The notes beneath the pieces are model-generated. The model saw only the letters and a list, made by a program, of their open reading frames with translations, made no database searches and was not told where the DNA came from. The translations under genes and the position numbers were made by a program. Of a DNA stretch of 64,000 nt, positions 49,694-58,800 are shown piece by piece (position 1 is the first letter of the stretch; each line of letters starts with the position of its first letter). This stretch comes from an uncultured Bacilli bacterium (lineage in GTDB: Bacteria > Bacillota_I > Bacilli_A > RF39 > UBA660), in the NCBI GenBank assembly GCA_934101575.1, contig CAKORJ010000001.1, positions 248,001-312,000 on the forward strand, in the 5' to 3' direction.

Positions 49694-52375
49694 CTATTTA
49701 TCCTCTTTTTTTACTATATTGCCTATTATTATTTTATTTTTGTTTATTCCTTTTCTTATGAACTTTTGTTTTAAACTCTCATCTTTTACATATATTTCAT
49801 CATATTTATTTAGTAAGTTTTTGTTCAAGTTTACATTTTTAGCAAAGTATATTACTTTTTTTGTATTTGCAAAAGCAAATGTATATATATCTAATTTATT
49901 TCTTTCTTTGTAAAGTATTATTTGTTTTAGTCTTATATCTTGATATCTTCTTTTATACTCTAAACTTAGGATATTATCGTAATAATTTTTAAATTTATCA
50001 TAGAAATTACTCTTTTTATTTAATAGTTTAATCATTACAGTATCAAATAATGAGTTTAATGAAAAATATCCGAAGTATCCAAAATAATCTTTATTTCTTT
50101 TTTTTAGAAATTGTTTATTATTTTTTATTTTTCTATTTAGAAAGCTTAGATAGATATCGTTATTCTTAGATAGGGTTTCTATAACTTCAGTAATTTCATT
50201 TTGATCTTCTCCTATTATAAAACTATTTGAATGAAATAGTGTTGCTTCTTTTATATCTTTTGGTTCTGTTATTAGATTTATATTTTTTGTGTTACCTGTT
50301 ATAGCTAATTCTAATAAATTTTTTGCATTGTTTTCGGTATCATAGTTACAATATGTTTTTATGAAGTTGTTATAGTTAAATTTATATGGCTTTTTAATTT
50401 CATTTATTAAGTCTTTTACTGTTTGTACTTGTTTAAATGGTAAGGTGTCTATATCTAGATACATACCTCTATCTTTTAGGTATTCTTCTTTATCATATGT
50501 AAATAGTATTATGTTTTTTCTTGTTGTTGCATAATCAAAGAATACACTTGAGTAATCTGTTACTAGGACATCACATTTATTTAGAAAATCATATGTTTCA
50601 TACTCTTTTGGAACTTGTTTTATATTTTTATACTTATTAAAATCTATTTTTCCTTTTAAGTAAGGATGTAAGTTTATATAAAAGTCACAGTTTTTATCTA
50701 GATTTTCATCTATTTCTTCTAATATTTGTTCTAGTTGTTCTAAATATGATTTTGAGTTTGTTCCAAGGTTTGCTCCACGCCATGTTGGAAGGTATGCTAT
50801 TTTCATTTTAGCTTCTTCTTTAGTCTTTTCAAAGAATATACTATTTCTTGGATATCCTAACATACATATATTTTGTTTTTTAATATGTAACATATAATCT
50901 CTCATCATTATATCTTTCATATATTCGTTTGGGTATAATAGATAATCTGCAATCATAAAGTTTTTTTGGACATTTGATATACCATAATAATCACTTGCCA
51001 CGGCTTTTCCAAGTGTTTTTAGTGGTGTTCCATGCCAAGTATTTATATATATTTGTCCTTCTTTTTTTATATAATATATTTCTAGACTTGTATCTGTAAA
51101 AATATATTTTGATTTTGATAATATTTTTGCACTTTTTTTAGTATTATCTATTATTAAGTTATAATTCTTAATATTATATTTATCTATTTTTGTTTTAAAC
51201 TCTTTTATTCTATTTTTTTTAACTGGTATATATATTTGATATTTATCATATTTTTTATCTTTTCTTAATTCTTTTAATAAATAGAACATGTTACCATTTA
51301 TATCGTTTCCTTTTTGGGAATATAAATATATTTTATTGTTGTCTATTTTTGTATTGTAATATTTTTTATATACTGGTCCTGGACTATTTATTTTTTTTGC
51401 TATTTTTTTGATTGTGTTTTTTATTTTATTATTATAAGGTCTTACTATAGAGATAAATCCATTAGTTGATCTATTTTTATATATGTCAAAGTACATATTT
51501 GTTTTCCAATTTGGTATTTCTTTGTTTAGATATTTTATTGATTTCTTTATGAATGAGTGTTTATATTTTATTTCTTTTATGCTTATTCTGGCATTAAATC
51601 TAAGATATATATGTTTTATTATTATGTAGTTTATGTATTCTATTAAATCTTCGCCCCCTTGGGTTTTATAATATGTTCTTAATTTGTTTCCTACTTCAAA
51701 TATATCTTCAAATTTATTGGTGAATCCTCCTGTTACAGATTCTCCCTTTCTTCTACAATAATGATAGAAACATTCATTTACTTTATCTATTTTATTGGCT
51801 TTCAAAAAGGCTTTGTAAGTGAATAGTAGATCTTCAAATATTCTATATTTTTCAAAATAAAAGTTATTCTCTTCTATAAAACTTCTTTTAAATATTTTAT
51901 TTGTTATGAATGGTGTTGTATTTAGTAATATTTCTTTACTTTCATGTATCGATTTTGAAAATAATGATTCTTCATCTAATTCATAGTTTTTAAATGTTCC
52001 ATTCTCGTAGTCAAAAAAGTACCCTGATACTGTTATATCAGCGTTGTTTTCTTTTGTTTTGCTATATAGTTTTTCATACATATCCAAAGCTATAAAATCA
52101 TCACTATCTACGAAGCCTATGTACTCCCCTGTCGCAATTTTTAATCCTGTATTTCTAGCATTTGCTACTCCACCATTGGGAATTTTTTTATAAACTATCT
52201 TATCTTTATATTTTTCTATATATGGTTTTATTTTATCTTCAGTCTTATCTTTTGAACCATCATTTATTATTACTATTTCTATGTCTTTTAATGTTTGATT
52301 TACTAAAGAGTCTAAACACATACTTATATATTTTTCTTGGTTATATACTGGCACAATGATACTTACTTTTTTCAC
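49694..52375 (-). CDS. fused glycosyltransferase-2 and CDP-glycerol phosphotransferase with C-terminal extension
   Basis: An 893-residue protein: GT2 at residues 1-290 (SIIVPVYNQEKYISMCLDS, NDGSKDKT, FVDSDDF), TagF-type domain about 350-660 (NTWHGTPLKTLGK, AYLPTWRGAN, LVTDYSSVFFDYATTRK), then some 200 extra residues of mixed alpha/beta sequence without a known motif. The extension is not seen in the other fusions here. It overlaps the preceding gene by four bases. Confidence 0.87.
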   Translation of the reverse strand: MKKVSIIVPVYNQEKYISMCLDSLVNQTLKDIEIVIINDGSKDKTEDKIKPYIEKYKDKIVYKKIPNGGVANARNTGLKIATGEYIGFVDSDDFIALDMYEKLYSKTKENNADITVSGYFFDYENGTFKNYELDEESLFSKSIHESKEILLNTTPFITNKIFKRSFIEENNFYFEKYRIFEDLLFTYKAFLKANKIDKVNECFYHYCRRKGESVTGGFTNKFEDIFEVGNKLRTYYKTQGGEDLIEYINYIIIKHIYLRFNARISIKEIKYKHSFIKKSIKYLNKEIPNWKTNMYFDIYKNRSTNGFISIVRPYNNKIKNTIKKIAKKINSPGPVYKKYYNTKIDNNKIYLYSQKGNDINGNMFYLLKELRKDKKYDKYQIYIPVKKNRIKEFKTKIDKYNIKNYNLIIDNTKKSAKILSKSKYIFTDTSLEIYYIKKEGQIYINTWHGTPLKTLGKAVASDYYGISNVQKNFMIADYLLYPNEYMKDIMMRDYMLHIKKQNICMLGYPRNSIFFEKTKEEAKMKIAYLPTWRGANLGTNSKSYLEQLEQILEEIDENLDKNCDFYINLHPYLKGKIDFNKYKNIKQVPKEYETYDFLNKCDVLVTDYSSVFFDYATTRKNIILFTYDKEEYLKDRGMYLDIDTLPFKQVQTVKDLINEIKKPYKFNYNNFIKTYCNYDTENNAKNLLELAITGNTKNINLITEPKDIKEATLFHSNSFIIGEDQNEITEVIETLSKNNDIYLSFLNRKIKNNKQFLKKRNKDYFGYFGYFSLNSLFDTVMIKLLNKKSNFYDKFKNYYDNILSLEYKRRYQDIRLKQIILYKERNKLDIYTFAFANTKKVIYFAKNVNLNKNLLNKYDEIYVKDESLKQKFIRKGINKNKIIIGNIVKKEDK

Positions 52376-53631
52376 TTTATTATCTCCTTTGCTACTCTAA
52401 TGCTTGATTTTCCATCTTCATATGGATTAAATTTTTTATTAAATGTTTGGTAGTATTTTTTATATTTGTTAAATACTTTATCTATTTGTTTTATATTTTT
52501 TATTAAGTCTTCTTGTTTTTCTATTATTGGTCCAGGTAATTCTTTTAAGTCAAGATAGAAATCTCTTAATTTTGTTTTATAATTTTTATAGTCATACATA
52601 TAAAATAAAATTGGCCTTTTTAATATTGCATAATCAAAGAATACACTTGAGTAATCTGTTATTAATAGATCTGATATAATATATAGATCATTTATATCAT
52701 CGTAGTCTGATACGTTATATACAAAGTCTTTGTATTTGTTAAAGTCAAATGAGTTTGCTATAAAATAATGAGCTCTAAATAAGATTACATAGTCTTTTCC
52801 TAATTCTTTTTTTAACTTATCAAAATCTATATTAAGTTTATACGTGTAGCCTAATCCAGATTTATGTTCATCATCTCTAAATGTTGGGGCATACAATATT
52901 ATTTTTTTATTTGTTTTTATATTTAGTTTTTCTTTTATATCATTTATATCGTTTTGTGTATAATTTATTAATTTATCATTTCTTGGATAACCTTTTTCTA
53001 TTATTATGTTTTCTTTGTTTAAATTTTTAAGATTGAACGCTGAGGTGAATTTTTCTGTTGAATACTTTGAAGGAGAAATAAAATAATCTATTTTTGCTAC
53101 GTCTAGATTATTTCTTTTTATTACTTCTTCTTTGGTATTTAAAACGCTTCCCGTTACTGTTATGTCACATCTTAGTTTTTTTAGTGGCGTCCCATGCCAG
53201 CATTGCACATATATTTGATTTTTCTTTTTTATTACACTTAAGTCTAGTAAAGAATTTACTATCCAGTACTTTGATTTTGATAAGTATTTGTAGTAATCTT
53301 TTGATTTTGATTTTACTATAGTTAAGTTTTTATTTTTTTTTATTAAGTGATCTTTTTTTGGATTTTTGAAGGCCCAAATAAATTTATAATCTTTGTAATC
53401 TTTGTTTTCTATTAAATAATTATATATAGCTTTGGGACTACAGCTCGCACTTGCTCCGCCAAATGATTCAAAAAATATTGTTTTATCATCTACTTTATAG
53501 AATAAATAATAATATGTATATCTTACTATTTCTAGTAAGTATTTTGTTTTTCTCAATATTTTTCTTATAAATACATTTTTTTTAGCTAAATCTACTAGAT
53601 AAGTTCTTATTTTTTTTATCATTTTATTCAC
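52372..53631 (-). CDS. CDP-glycerol glycerophosphotransferase family protein
   Basis: A 419-residue stand-alone transferase with a basic amphipathic N-terminus. IFFESFGGASASCSPKAIY, VQCWHGTPLKKLRCD, LYAPTFRDD, FRAHYF and LITDYSSVFFDYAILKRPI match the TagF/TarF family, which moves glycerol or ribitol phosphate from CDP onto the growing chain on undecaprenyl diphosphate at the inner membrane face. It overlaps both neighbours (8 and 4 bases). Confidence 0.9.
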   Translation of the reverse strand: MNKMIKKIRTYLVDLAKKNVFIRKILRKTKYLLEIVRYTYYYLFYKVDDKTIFFESFGGASASCSPKAIYNYLIENKDYKDYKFIWAFKNPKKDHLIKKNKNLTIVKSKSKDYYKYLSKSKYWIVNSLLDLSVIKKKNQIYVQCWHGTPLKKLRCDITVTGSVLNTKEEVIKRNNLDVAKIDYFISPSKYSTEKFTSAFNLKNLNKENIIIEKGYPRNDKLINYTQNDINDIKEKLNIKTNKKIILYAPTFRDDEHKSGLGYTYKLNIDFDKLKKELGKDYVILFRAHYFIANSFDFNKYKDFVYNVSDYDDINDLYIISDLLITDYSSVFFDYAILKRPILFYMYDYKNYKTKLRDFYLDLKELPGPIIEKQEDLIKNIKQIDKVFNKYKKYYQTFNKKFNPYEDGKSSIRVAKEIIK

Positions 53632-54742
53632 CTGCTTTTAAGAAGTTTAGTATTTCTTTGGTTATGTTTTCACTTGAATTACCTAAACTTTTTGGTAAGA
53701 ATTTTGTTTTATAGTCTTTTAGAGGTTTCATGTTATATTCATGTTTATCTAAGCTGTTATATAACTCTTTAAAATCTTCATAGACGTATCCTGGCATTTC
53801 TTTTTTTATATCTATGTTTATTCCATTATTTTTTTTGTAATCTTCATAATCAAAAAGATAATAAAAAGTTTTGATATCTAGGACCGCGGCTTCTATAGAA
53901 ATTGCGGAGTAATCTGTTATTAGGTAATCTGTTATTTCTAATAGATCTATTGTTTTTATATCATCACACATATATATATTTTTATTTGCTGTTTCTACTT
54001 TTTGATTTGGATGACTTTTTAGTATAAAATTATACTTTCTATAGTCTATTTCATTTACTATATTATTTATACTTGTTACGTTATCTTTTCTAAATGTTGG
54101 AGCATATAATATATTTTTCTTTTTTCTTAGTTCAGGATATTTTTTATAGATCTTTTCTTTTATTGCTTTTTTATTATGTAATAAATAATCTATTCTTGGT
54201 AGACCATACTCTTTAAAGTATTTTTTGTTATAATTAAAAGCTTTTTCAAAGTATTTAGTCATTTCTTTTGAACCCGATATTATTAAGTCATAATTTTTAT
54301 GCATTTTTAGTCCTTCGGCTATACTTTTCTTTCTTCCATATTTGGTATCTAGTGTTTGATATCCAAATTTCTTTATTGCTCCTAGAGAGTGCCATATTTG
54401 TATTACTTTTAGACCTTTTTTGTGAGTTAATACTGAAACTGGAAGACAATACGAGTCTATAACACATACTTTAGATGTTGATAAATAGTACATTGTTTTT
54501 AATGTATATAATGAGTAATTTAATATATGTTTTTTGATATTATCAAATCTTTTACAAAGTACTATAGTATCTATATTTGGTTTTTGACTTTTTAATTTTT
54601 TTATTAATAGACTAAAGTCTAAAGTTGTTTTGTTGGATTGTCTACTTATAAATACTACTCTATTTTTTTTAGTTTTATTTAGTTTCATTGGTAGATAGAT
54701 TATTTGTAGCAATAATCTAAATAATGATAATAATATTTTCAT
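53624..54742 (-). CDS. CDP-glycerol glycerophosphotransferase, TagB-like
   Basis: A 372-residue peripheral-membrane transferase. IQIWHSLGAIKKFGYQ replaces the WHGTPLK motif of the polymerases, which is more like TagB primases that add the first glycerol phosphate; YAPTFRKD, LKSHPNQ and YLITDYSAISIEAAVL complete the site. It is the first transferase of the cluster, 22 bases after xseB, so the cluster may be read through from nusB-xseAB. No TagA or TagO gene is in the window. Confidence 0.88.
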   Translation of the reverse strand: MKILLSLFRLLLQIIYLPMKLNKTKKNRVVFISRQSNKTTLDFSLLIKKLKSQKPNIDTIVLCKRFDNIKKHILNYSLYTLKTMYYLSTSKVCVIDSYCLPVSVLTHKKGLKVIQIWHSLGAIKKFGYQTLDTKYGRKKSIAEGLKMHKNYDLIISGSKEMTKYFEKAFNYNKKYFKEYGLPRIDYLLHNKKAIKEKIYKKYPELRKKKNILYAPTFRKDNVTSINNIVNEIDYRKYNFILKSHPNQKVETANKNIYMCDDIKTIDLLEITDYLITDYSAISIEAAVLDIKTFYYLFDYEDYKKNNGINIDIKKEMPGYVYEDFKELYNSLDKHEYNMKPLKDYKTKFLPKSLGNSSENITKEILNFLKAGE

Positions 54743-54764
54743 AACAGATTCCTCATTTTTTATT

Positions 54765-54992
54765 TTATTCGCTTATATCAAAGTTTTCTAATGTTCCTTC
54801 ATTTGTTAATGATTTTGTAATTGTTTCATTTGCCTCTTCTAACATTTTATTACACTTGTTTGCTAGATTCATTCCTTCTGTCCATTTTTCTATGGCATCA
54901 TCTAATGGAATATCCCCGCTTTCTAATTTTTTTACTATTTCTTCTAACTGTGTTAAGTTTTCTTCAAATGTTTTTTCTTTTTTATTTTCCAT
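54765..54992 (-). CDS. xseB: exodeoxyribonuclease VII small subunit
   Basis: A 75-residue protein with the XseB signature FEENLTQLEEIVKKLESGDIPLDDAIEKWTEGM cut across residues 8-40: a two-helix coiled coil that joins several copies to one XseA. It overlaps xseA by 11 bases. Confidence 0.96.
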   Translation of the reverse strand: MENKKEKTFEENLTQLEEIVKKLESGDIPLDDAIEKWTEGMNLANKCNKMLEEANETITKSLTNEGTLENFDISE

Positions 54993-56184
54993 ATTCTACC
55001 TCCATTACTTCGGACTTTATTTTACCATGTTCTAGTTCTGTTGTTATGATTTGTCCTTGTTTAATGTTTTTTATATCTTTTATTGTTTTTCCATTTTGTT
55101 TTGTTATTGAGTATCCTCTTTTTAGTGTTCTTATTGGGTTAAGTGCTTCCATTTTGTCTATTAATGATATATATTTTGTGCTTTTACTATCAAATACTAT
55201 ATTTATATTTGTTTCTAGTTTGTCTATTAAGTTGTCTAACTTTTGCATTTTTATTTCATATAGTCCTTTTGGATTTTTTAGGACATATGAGTTTAGTATT
55301 GCATTTAATTTATTTTTATTTAGTTCTAATTTGTTTGTTATACTTTTTCCTAGTCTTAGTTTTAAGTTGTTAATATTGTTTATTAAATCTATATTATTTG
55401 GTACAGCTAGTTCTGCTGCAGCGGTTGGAGTTGGGGCTCTTAGATCTGAAACAAAGTCACTTATTGTGAAGTCTATCTCGTGTCCTACAGCACTTATTAT
55501 TGGAGTTTCGTGCTTAAATATTGCATTTGCAACTATTTCTTCATTAAATGCCCATAAGTCTTCAATTGATCCTCCGCCTCTCCCTAGTATTATAACATCT
55601 AAATTTAAGTCTTTTGCTTTTTCCAGACTTTTTACTATATCTTCGCCAGCTTTCTCTCCTTGAACTAGTGTTGGTATAAGTATCACTTCAGCTAAGCGAT
55701 ATCTTCTATTTATTGTTGTCATTATATCTCGTATTGCTGCGCCTGTTGAAGCTGTAATTACTCCTATTCTTTTTGGAAATTTTGGTATTGGTTTTTTATA
55801 TTTTTGATCAAAATATCCAAGATCACCTAGTTTTTTCTTTAATTTTTCAAATTCTACGTATAAGTTTCCTATTCCATCTTCTAACATTTCTTCAACATAT
55901 ATTTGATAACTACCACTTGCTTCATAGCAACTTATTCTTCCTGTTACTAGGACATTCATTCCATCAACTGGCTTAAAGTTTACTTTTGAAGCACTTGTCC
56001 TAAACATAACTGCAGGTATTCTTGAGGTTTCATCTTTTAATGTAAAGTAAAAATGACCGGACGTATGGTTCTTAAAGTTACTTATTTCCCCCTTAAGGTA
56101 AACCTTTTTTAGGTTTTCATCATTGTCTAATTTATATTTTATATAATGGTTTATTTTACTTATACTTAGATATTTATCATTCAT
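54982..56184 (-). CDS. xseA: exodeoxyribonuclease VII large subunit
   Basis: A 400-residue nuclease. N-terminal OB fold (VYLKGEISNFKNHTSGHFYFTLKD), then catalytic core with GVITASTGAAIRDI, ILGRGGGSIEDLWAFN and SAVGHEIDFTISDFV, a coiled-coil arm and a short C-terminal strand region (LKRGYSITKQNGK). It degrades single-stranded DNA with XseB. It overlaps nusB by eight bases. Confidence 0.97.
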   Translation of the reverse strand: MNDKYLSISKINHYIKYKLDNDENLKKVYLKGEISNFKNHTSGHFYFTLKDETSRIPAVMFRTSASKVNFKPVDGMNVLVTGRISCYEASGSYQIYVEEMLEDGIGNLYVEFEKLKKKLGDLGYFDQKYKKPIPKFPKRIGVITASTGAAIRDIMTTINRRYRLAEVILIPTLVQGEKAGEDIVKSLEKAKDLNLDVIILGRGGGSIEDLWAFNEEIVANAIFKHETPIISAVGHEIDFTISDFVSDLRAPTPTAAAELAVPNNIDLINNINNLKLRLGKSITNKLELNKNKLNAILNSYVLKNPKGLYEIKMQKLDNLIDKLETNINIVFDSKSTKYISLIDKMEALNPIRTLKRGYSITKQNGKTIKDIKNIKQGQIITTELEHGKIKSEVMEVEYGK

Positions 56185-56581
56185 TTGTTACCTCTTTATG
56201 CATTATTGAATCTAATGTACCATTTATTAGTTTTACTACTTTTTCATCACTATATTTTTTTGATAATTCTATTGCTTCATTGATTGCTACTACATCTGGA
56301 GTATCAGTATATAATAATTCATATATTGCTAAAGAAAGTATTGCTTTATCTACTTTACCTATTCTATCTATATTCCAATCTTTCATATATTTATTTGCAA
56401 GTTCATTTATTGTTTCTTGTTTTTCTAAAACTCCTTTTATAGAATTTTCTACAAACTCGTTTTCTGTTTCTATTTGCTCTTTTATTAAGTCATTTAAATT
56501 AAAATCTATTTTCTTTTCTTTGTATATATATACTTGATATAAAATTTTTATTATTATTTCTCTTAATTTGCTTCTATTCAT
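56177..56581 (-). CDS. nusB: transcription antitermination factor NusB
   Basis: A 134-residue all-helical RNA-binding protein: an Arg-rich start (MNRSKLREIIIKILYQ), NWNIDR-like DWNIDRIGKVDKAILSLAIYEL, and VVAINEAIELSKKYSDEKVVKLINGTLD. It acts in rRNA antitermination with NusE. ATG 56581 is eight bases after GGAGG; the earlier ATG 56596 would place that site inside the gene. nusB-xseA-xseB is a common operon. Confidence 0.96.
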   Translation of the reverse strand: MNRSKLREIIIKILYQVYIYKEKKIDFNLNDLIKEQIETENEFVENSIKGVLEKQETINELANKYMKDWNIDRIGKVDKAILSLAIYELLYTDTPDVVAINEAIELSKKYSDEKVVKLINGTLDSIMHKEVTNE

Positions 56582-56600
56582 ATTTAACTCCTCCATATAT

Positions 56601-56629
56601 ATTATATAGAAAAAATGGCGTAAAGTAAA
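56601..56629 (-). promoter_or_regulatory. promoter of nusB-xseAB
   Basis: On the - strand TTTACT (56624-56629), 17-base spacer, TATAAT (56601-56606), about 20 bases before the nusB start. It may also feed the teichoic acid genes, as no terminator is seen between xseB and them. Confidence 0.6.
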
Positions 56630-56631
56630 TA

Positions 56632-56665
56632 TTAAAAAACATCTTAGTAAGTAACTAAAATGTTT
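56632..56665 (-). terminator. terminator of the second SH3-deacetylase gene
   Basis: AAACATCTTAGT (56637-56648) pairs with ACTAAAATGTTT (56654-56665), 12 bp with one wobble; on the - strand six T follow. Confidence 0.75.
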
Positions 56666-56669
56666 TGTT

Positions 56670-58508
56670 TTAATATAATAAATAATTTTTTAATGTATCT
56701 ATGTTTGAATAACCATTTATTTTTATTCTTGGTACTAAATATGGGTTGCTTTTTCTTGTTGCATAGTCTTGATGTCCAAACCAGAATCCTAGTCTATAAC
56801 CACTTTCTCTTGCCGCTTCTTGTAAGTCTTTTGTATATATTCCGTATGGATAAGCAATATATTTAAAACCAAATTTTTTATTATATTCAAAGTCTTGCAT
56901 TATTTCTTTTTTTGTCATGTTTTTAACGTGTTGTAAATTGTTTTTGTCTACGTAGTGGAAGTTATAACTATGGCTTTGTAGATCAAAGTCTGGATACTCT
57001 TCTTTTGTTTTATCTATTATATCTTGTGATATATATCTTCTTATTGTATCTTCATATGGTGCTTCTTGCTTTTCTTTCACTCTTGATCCTACTAGGAATG
57101 TTGTTCCTTTGAAACCATATTTTTTTAATGTCGGCATTACTAAATAATAGTCATCTAGGTTACCATCATCAAAAACAAGTACTACTGTTTTTTTAGGAAA
57201 GTTACATTCTCCTTTGTACCAGCAATAAAATTCATCTAGATTTATTGTTTTGTATTCGTTATTATAAAGATATTCTATTTGTTTTTGAAACATACTATAA
57301 CTCTCTGTCCATTCATCATGTGGTAATAATAAACTTTTTGTTTCATCTGTTACTATTCTATGAAAAGTAAATATTGGTATTTTTTTAGCATTTCTTAATT
57401 CTTGAGTTGTGTATGTACTACAAATGTATCCTTCTTTACCATTTACTACCGCTTTGTAATAACCATCATTACAATTTTTGCCTTTATACTTTTTATCTTT
57501 TTTTAAGATTATTTTTTCGTTTTTATTAATTGTGGCAAGTCTGGTTCCTACTGTATTTGTTTTATGATATATTCCTGTTTTTTTATTTGCGTTTGTTATT
57601 ATGCCAGCATTTGATAGAGAACTGCTACAGATATAACCTATTTTTTTGTTTATTTGCGTTTTATAATATCCTGTACTACAACCTTTTCCTCTGTATTTTT
57701 TAAGATTCACCAATGAAACATAGTTTCCATATTTTACTCTTGTAATTATTTTGTTTTTATTTGGTTTTTGTTTTAATGCTACTCCACTTCTGCTAGTTAC
57801 TATGTAATGTCTTTTTGTTTTTAGAACATCTGCCACTCTTATATATCTTACTTGTCCGTTATAATAGACTTTGTAAAACTTCTTTTTTTGATATTTTTTT
57901 GTATCATATAATGTTAAAACTTGATTATATTTTACAGTTTTTACTGCTTTTGGTCTTTTAGAAACAGTATAGAGTCTTGCTTTGTTTGTAGTTACTATTA
58001 CATTGGTACTTGTTGTTTTTGTTTTGATATCTTTTCCACAAATATATTTAGCATAACCATCATAATTTACTTTATATATGCCATTTTTACATGATTTTGT
58101 TTTGTATATTTTACTATCTATAACATAGAATGATTTATTTTTATTTTCTGTTTTATATACTGAAGATAGGTTTTTGTCATTATATATTTTTATACTATTT
58201 TTTTTGGAGTGTACCATTGTTTTTGATTTTGTAATTTTGTCCCCGCATATATATTTTGAGTAACCATCTATATTTATTTGATACCATCCAAAACTACAAT
58301 TTTTAGTATTTACTTCTGGGACTGTATTTATGATTAATATAGCATCGTTGTAACTTAGCTTTTTATAGGTTTGATATGTTTCGTTAGGTCCATTTTTTAC
58401 TTCAACTTTTGTAGGACTAGTTATTTTTCCTATTTCTAGGGCATTTATATTTGATGTAAAAACAAAGAATGATGCAAATAAAAAAATACATAACAATCCT
58501 TTTTTCAT
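56670..58508 (-). CDS. secreted SH3-repeat polysaccharide deacetylase, second copy
   Basis: A 612-residue paralogue of the protein at 43718-45580 with the same plan: signal peptide (1-23), five SH3-type repeats with paired Cys (GKNC...GYYKA...GYICS) and a C-terminal NodB domain (about 375-612; LVFDDGN, SHSYNFHYV, AYPYGIY). It is on the other side of the teichoic acid cluster and has its own promoter downstream of the candidate RNA. The two copies may act on different polymers or stages. Confidence 0.87.
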   Translation of the reverse strand: MKKGLLCIFLFASFFVFTSNINALEIGKITSPTKVEVKNGPNETYQTYKKLSYNDAILIINTVPEVNTKNCSFGWYQINIDGYSKYICGDKITKSKTMVHSKKNSIKIYNDKNLSSVYKTENKNKSFYVIDSKIYKTKSCKNGIYKVNYDGYAKYICGKDIKTKTTSTNVIVTTNKARLYTVSKRPKAVKTVKYNQVLTLYDTKKYQKKKFYKVYYNGQVRYIRVADVLKTKRHYIVTSRSGVALKQKPNKNKIITRVKYGNYVSLVNLKKYRGKGCSTGYYKTQINKKIGYICSSSLSNAGIITNANKKTGIYHKTNTVGTRLATINKNEKIILKKDKKYKGKNCNDGYYKAVVNGKEGYICSTYTTQELRNAKKIPIFTFHRIVTDETKSLLLPHDEWTESYSMFQKQIEYLYNNEYKTINLDEFYCWYKGECNFPKKTVVLVFDDGNLDDYYLVMPTLKKYGFKGTTFLVGSRVKEKQEAPYEDTIRRYISQDIIDKTKEEYPDFDLQSHSYNFHYVDKNNLQHVKNMTKKEIMQDFEYNKKFGFKYIAYPYGIYTKDLQEAARESGYRLGFWFGHQDYATRKSNPYLVPRIKINGYSNIDTLKNYLLY

Positions 58509-58551
58509 AATAATCCTCCTATTAAATATATACTTTTAAACTCACCCTTTT

Positions 58552-58579
58552 ATTATACAACATTTTTTTATTTTTTCAA
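58552..58579 (-). promoter_or_regulatory. promoter of the second SH3-deacetylase gene
   Basis: On the - strand TTGAAA (58574-58579), 16-base spacer, TATAAT (58552-58557), then AGGAGG before ATG 58508. It starts right after the T run that ends the candidate RNA. Confidence 0.6.
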
Positions 58580-58580
58580 T

Positions 58581-58738
58581 AAAAAAGTCAGAGAATGAAT
58601 AACGAAAACCTGTGTTATGTACAGGTGGTAAATCACATAATGCTATTAGGATTCTTAAAACAATATTTTAAGCGTTCACACAAACATTAATTAGATTCCC
58701 TTATCGTCGCTTGTACGGTTTAACATATATTCCCTGAC
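58581..58738 (-). ncRNA. candidate structured small RNA, about 158 nt
   Basis: A gene-free unit with its own extended -10 promoter and terminator. The ends pair: GTCAGGGAAT (58738-58729) with ATTCTCTGAC (58596-58587), 10 bp with one G-U, followed by six T, so the closing stem is also the terminator. Inside are ACCTGT/ACAGGT (58608-58613, 58621-58626), CTTAAAA/TTTTAAG (58654-58660, 58666-58672) and AAGCG/CGCTT (58670-58674, 58708-58712), the last two being alternatives. I find no ribosome site with a frame inside, and no match by eye to tmRNA, SRP RNA, RNase P or common riboswitch cores. A 6S-like RNA cannot be excluded. GC content is above its surroundings. Confidence 0.6.
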
Positions 58739-58744
58739 AATTAT

Positions 58745-58773
58745 ATTGTAGCAGATTTTTGCTCTTTTGTGAA
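58745..58773 (-). promoter_or_regulatory. promoter of the candidate RNA
   Basis: On the - strand TTCACA (58768-58773), 17-base spacer, TACAAT (58745-58750) with TGC before it, an extended -10. The expected start is at 58738, the first base of the closing stem. Confidence 0.65.
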
Positions 58774-58800
58774 GAAGTTTTAGATAACTTTACACTTTTT

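Noticed and set aside
54821..55663. Long + strand frame of 280 codons opposite xseA/xseB
   Set aside because: It is the mirror of two well-identified genes; its hydrophobic translation comes from AT-rich codons read backward.
58581..58738. Identification as 6S RNA, tmRNA or a T-box leader
   Set aside because: The fold I can draw is a closed multi-hairpin form and not one long rod as in 6S RNA; there is no tRNA-like end, no tag frame and no GGTGG T-box core. A 6S relationship cannot be ruled out without a covariance search, so I left it unnamed.
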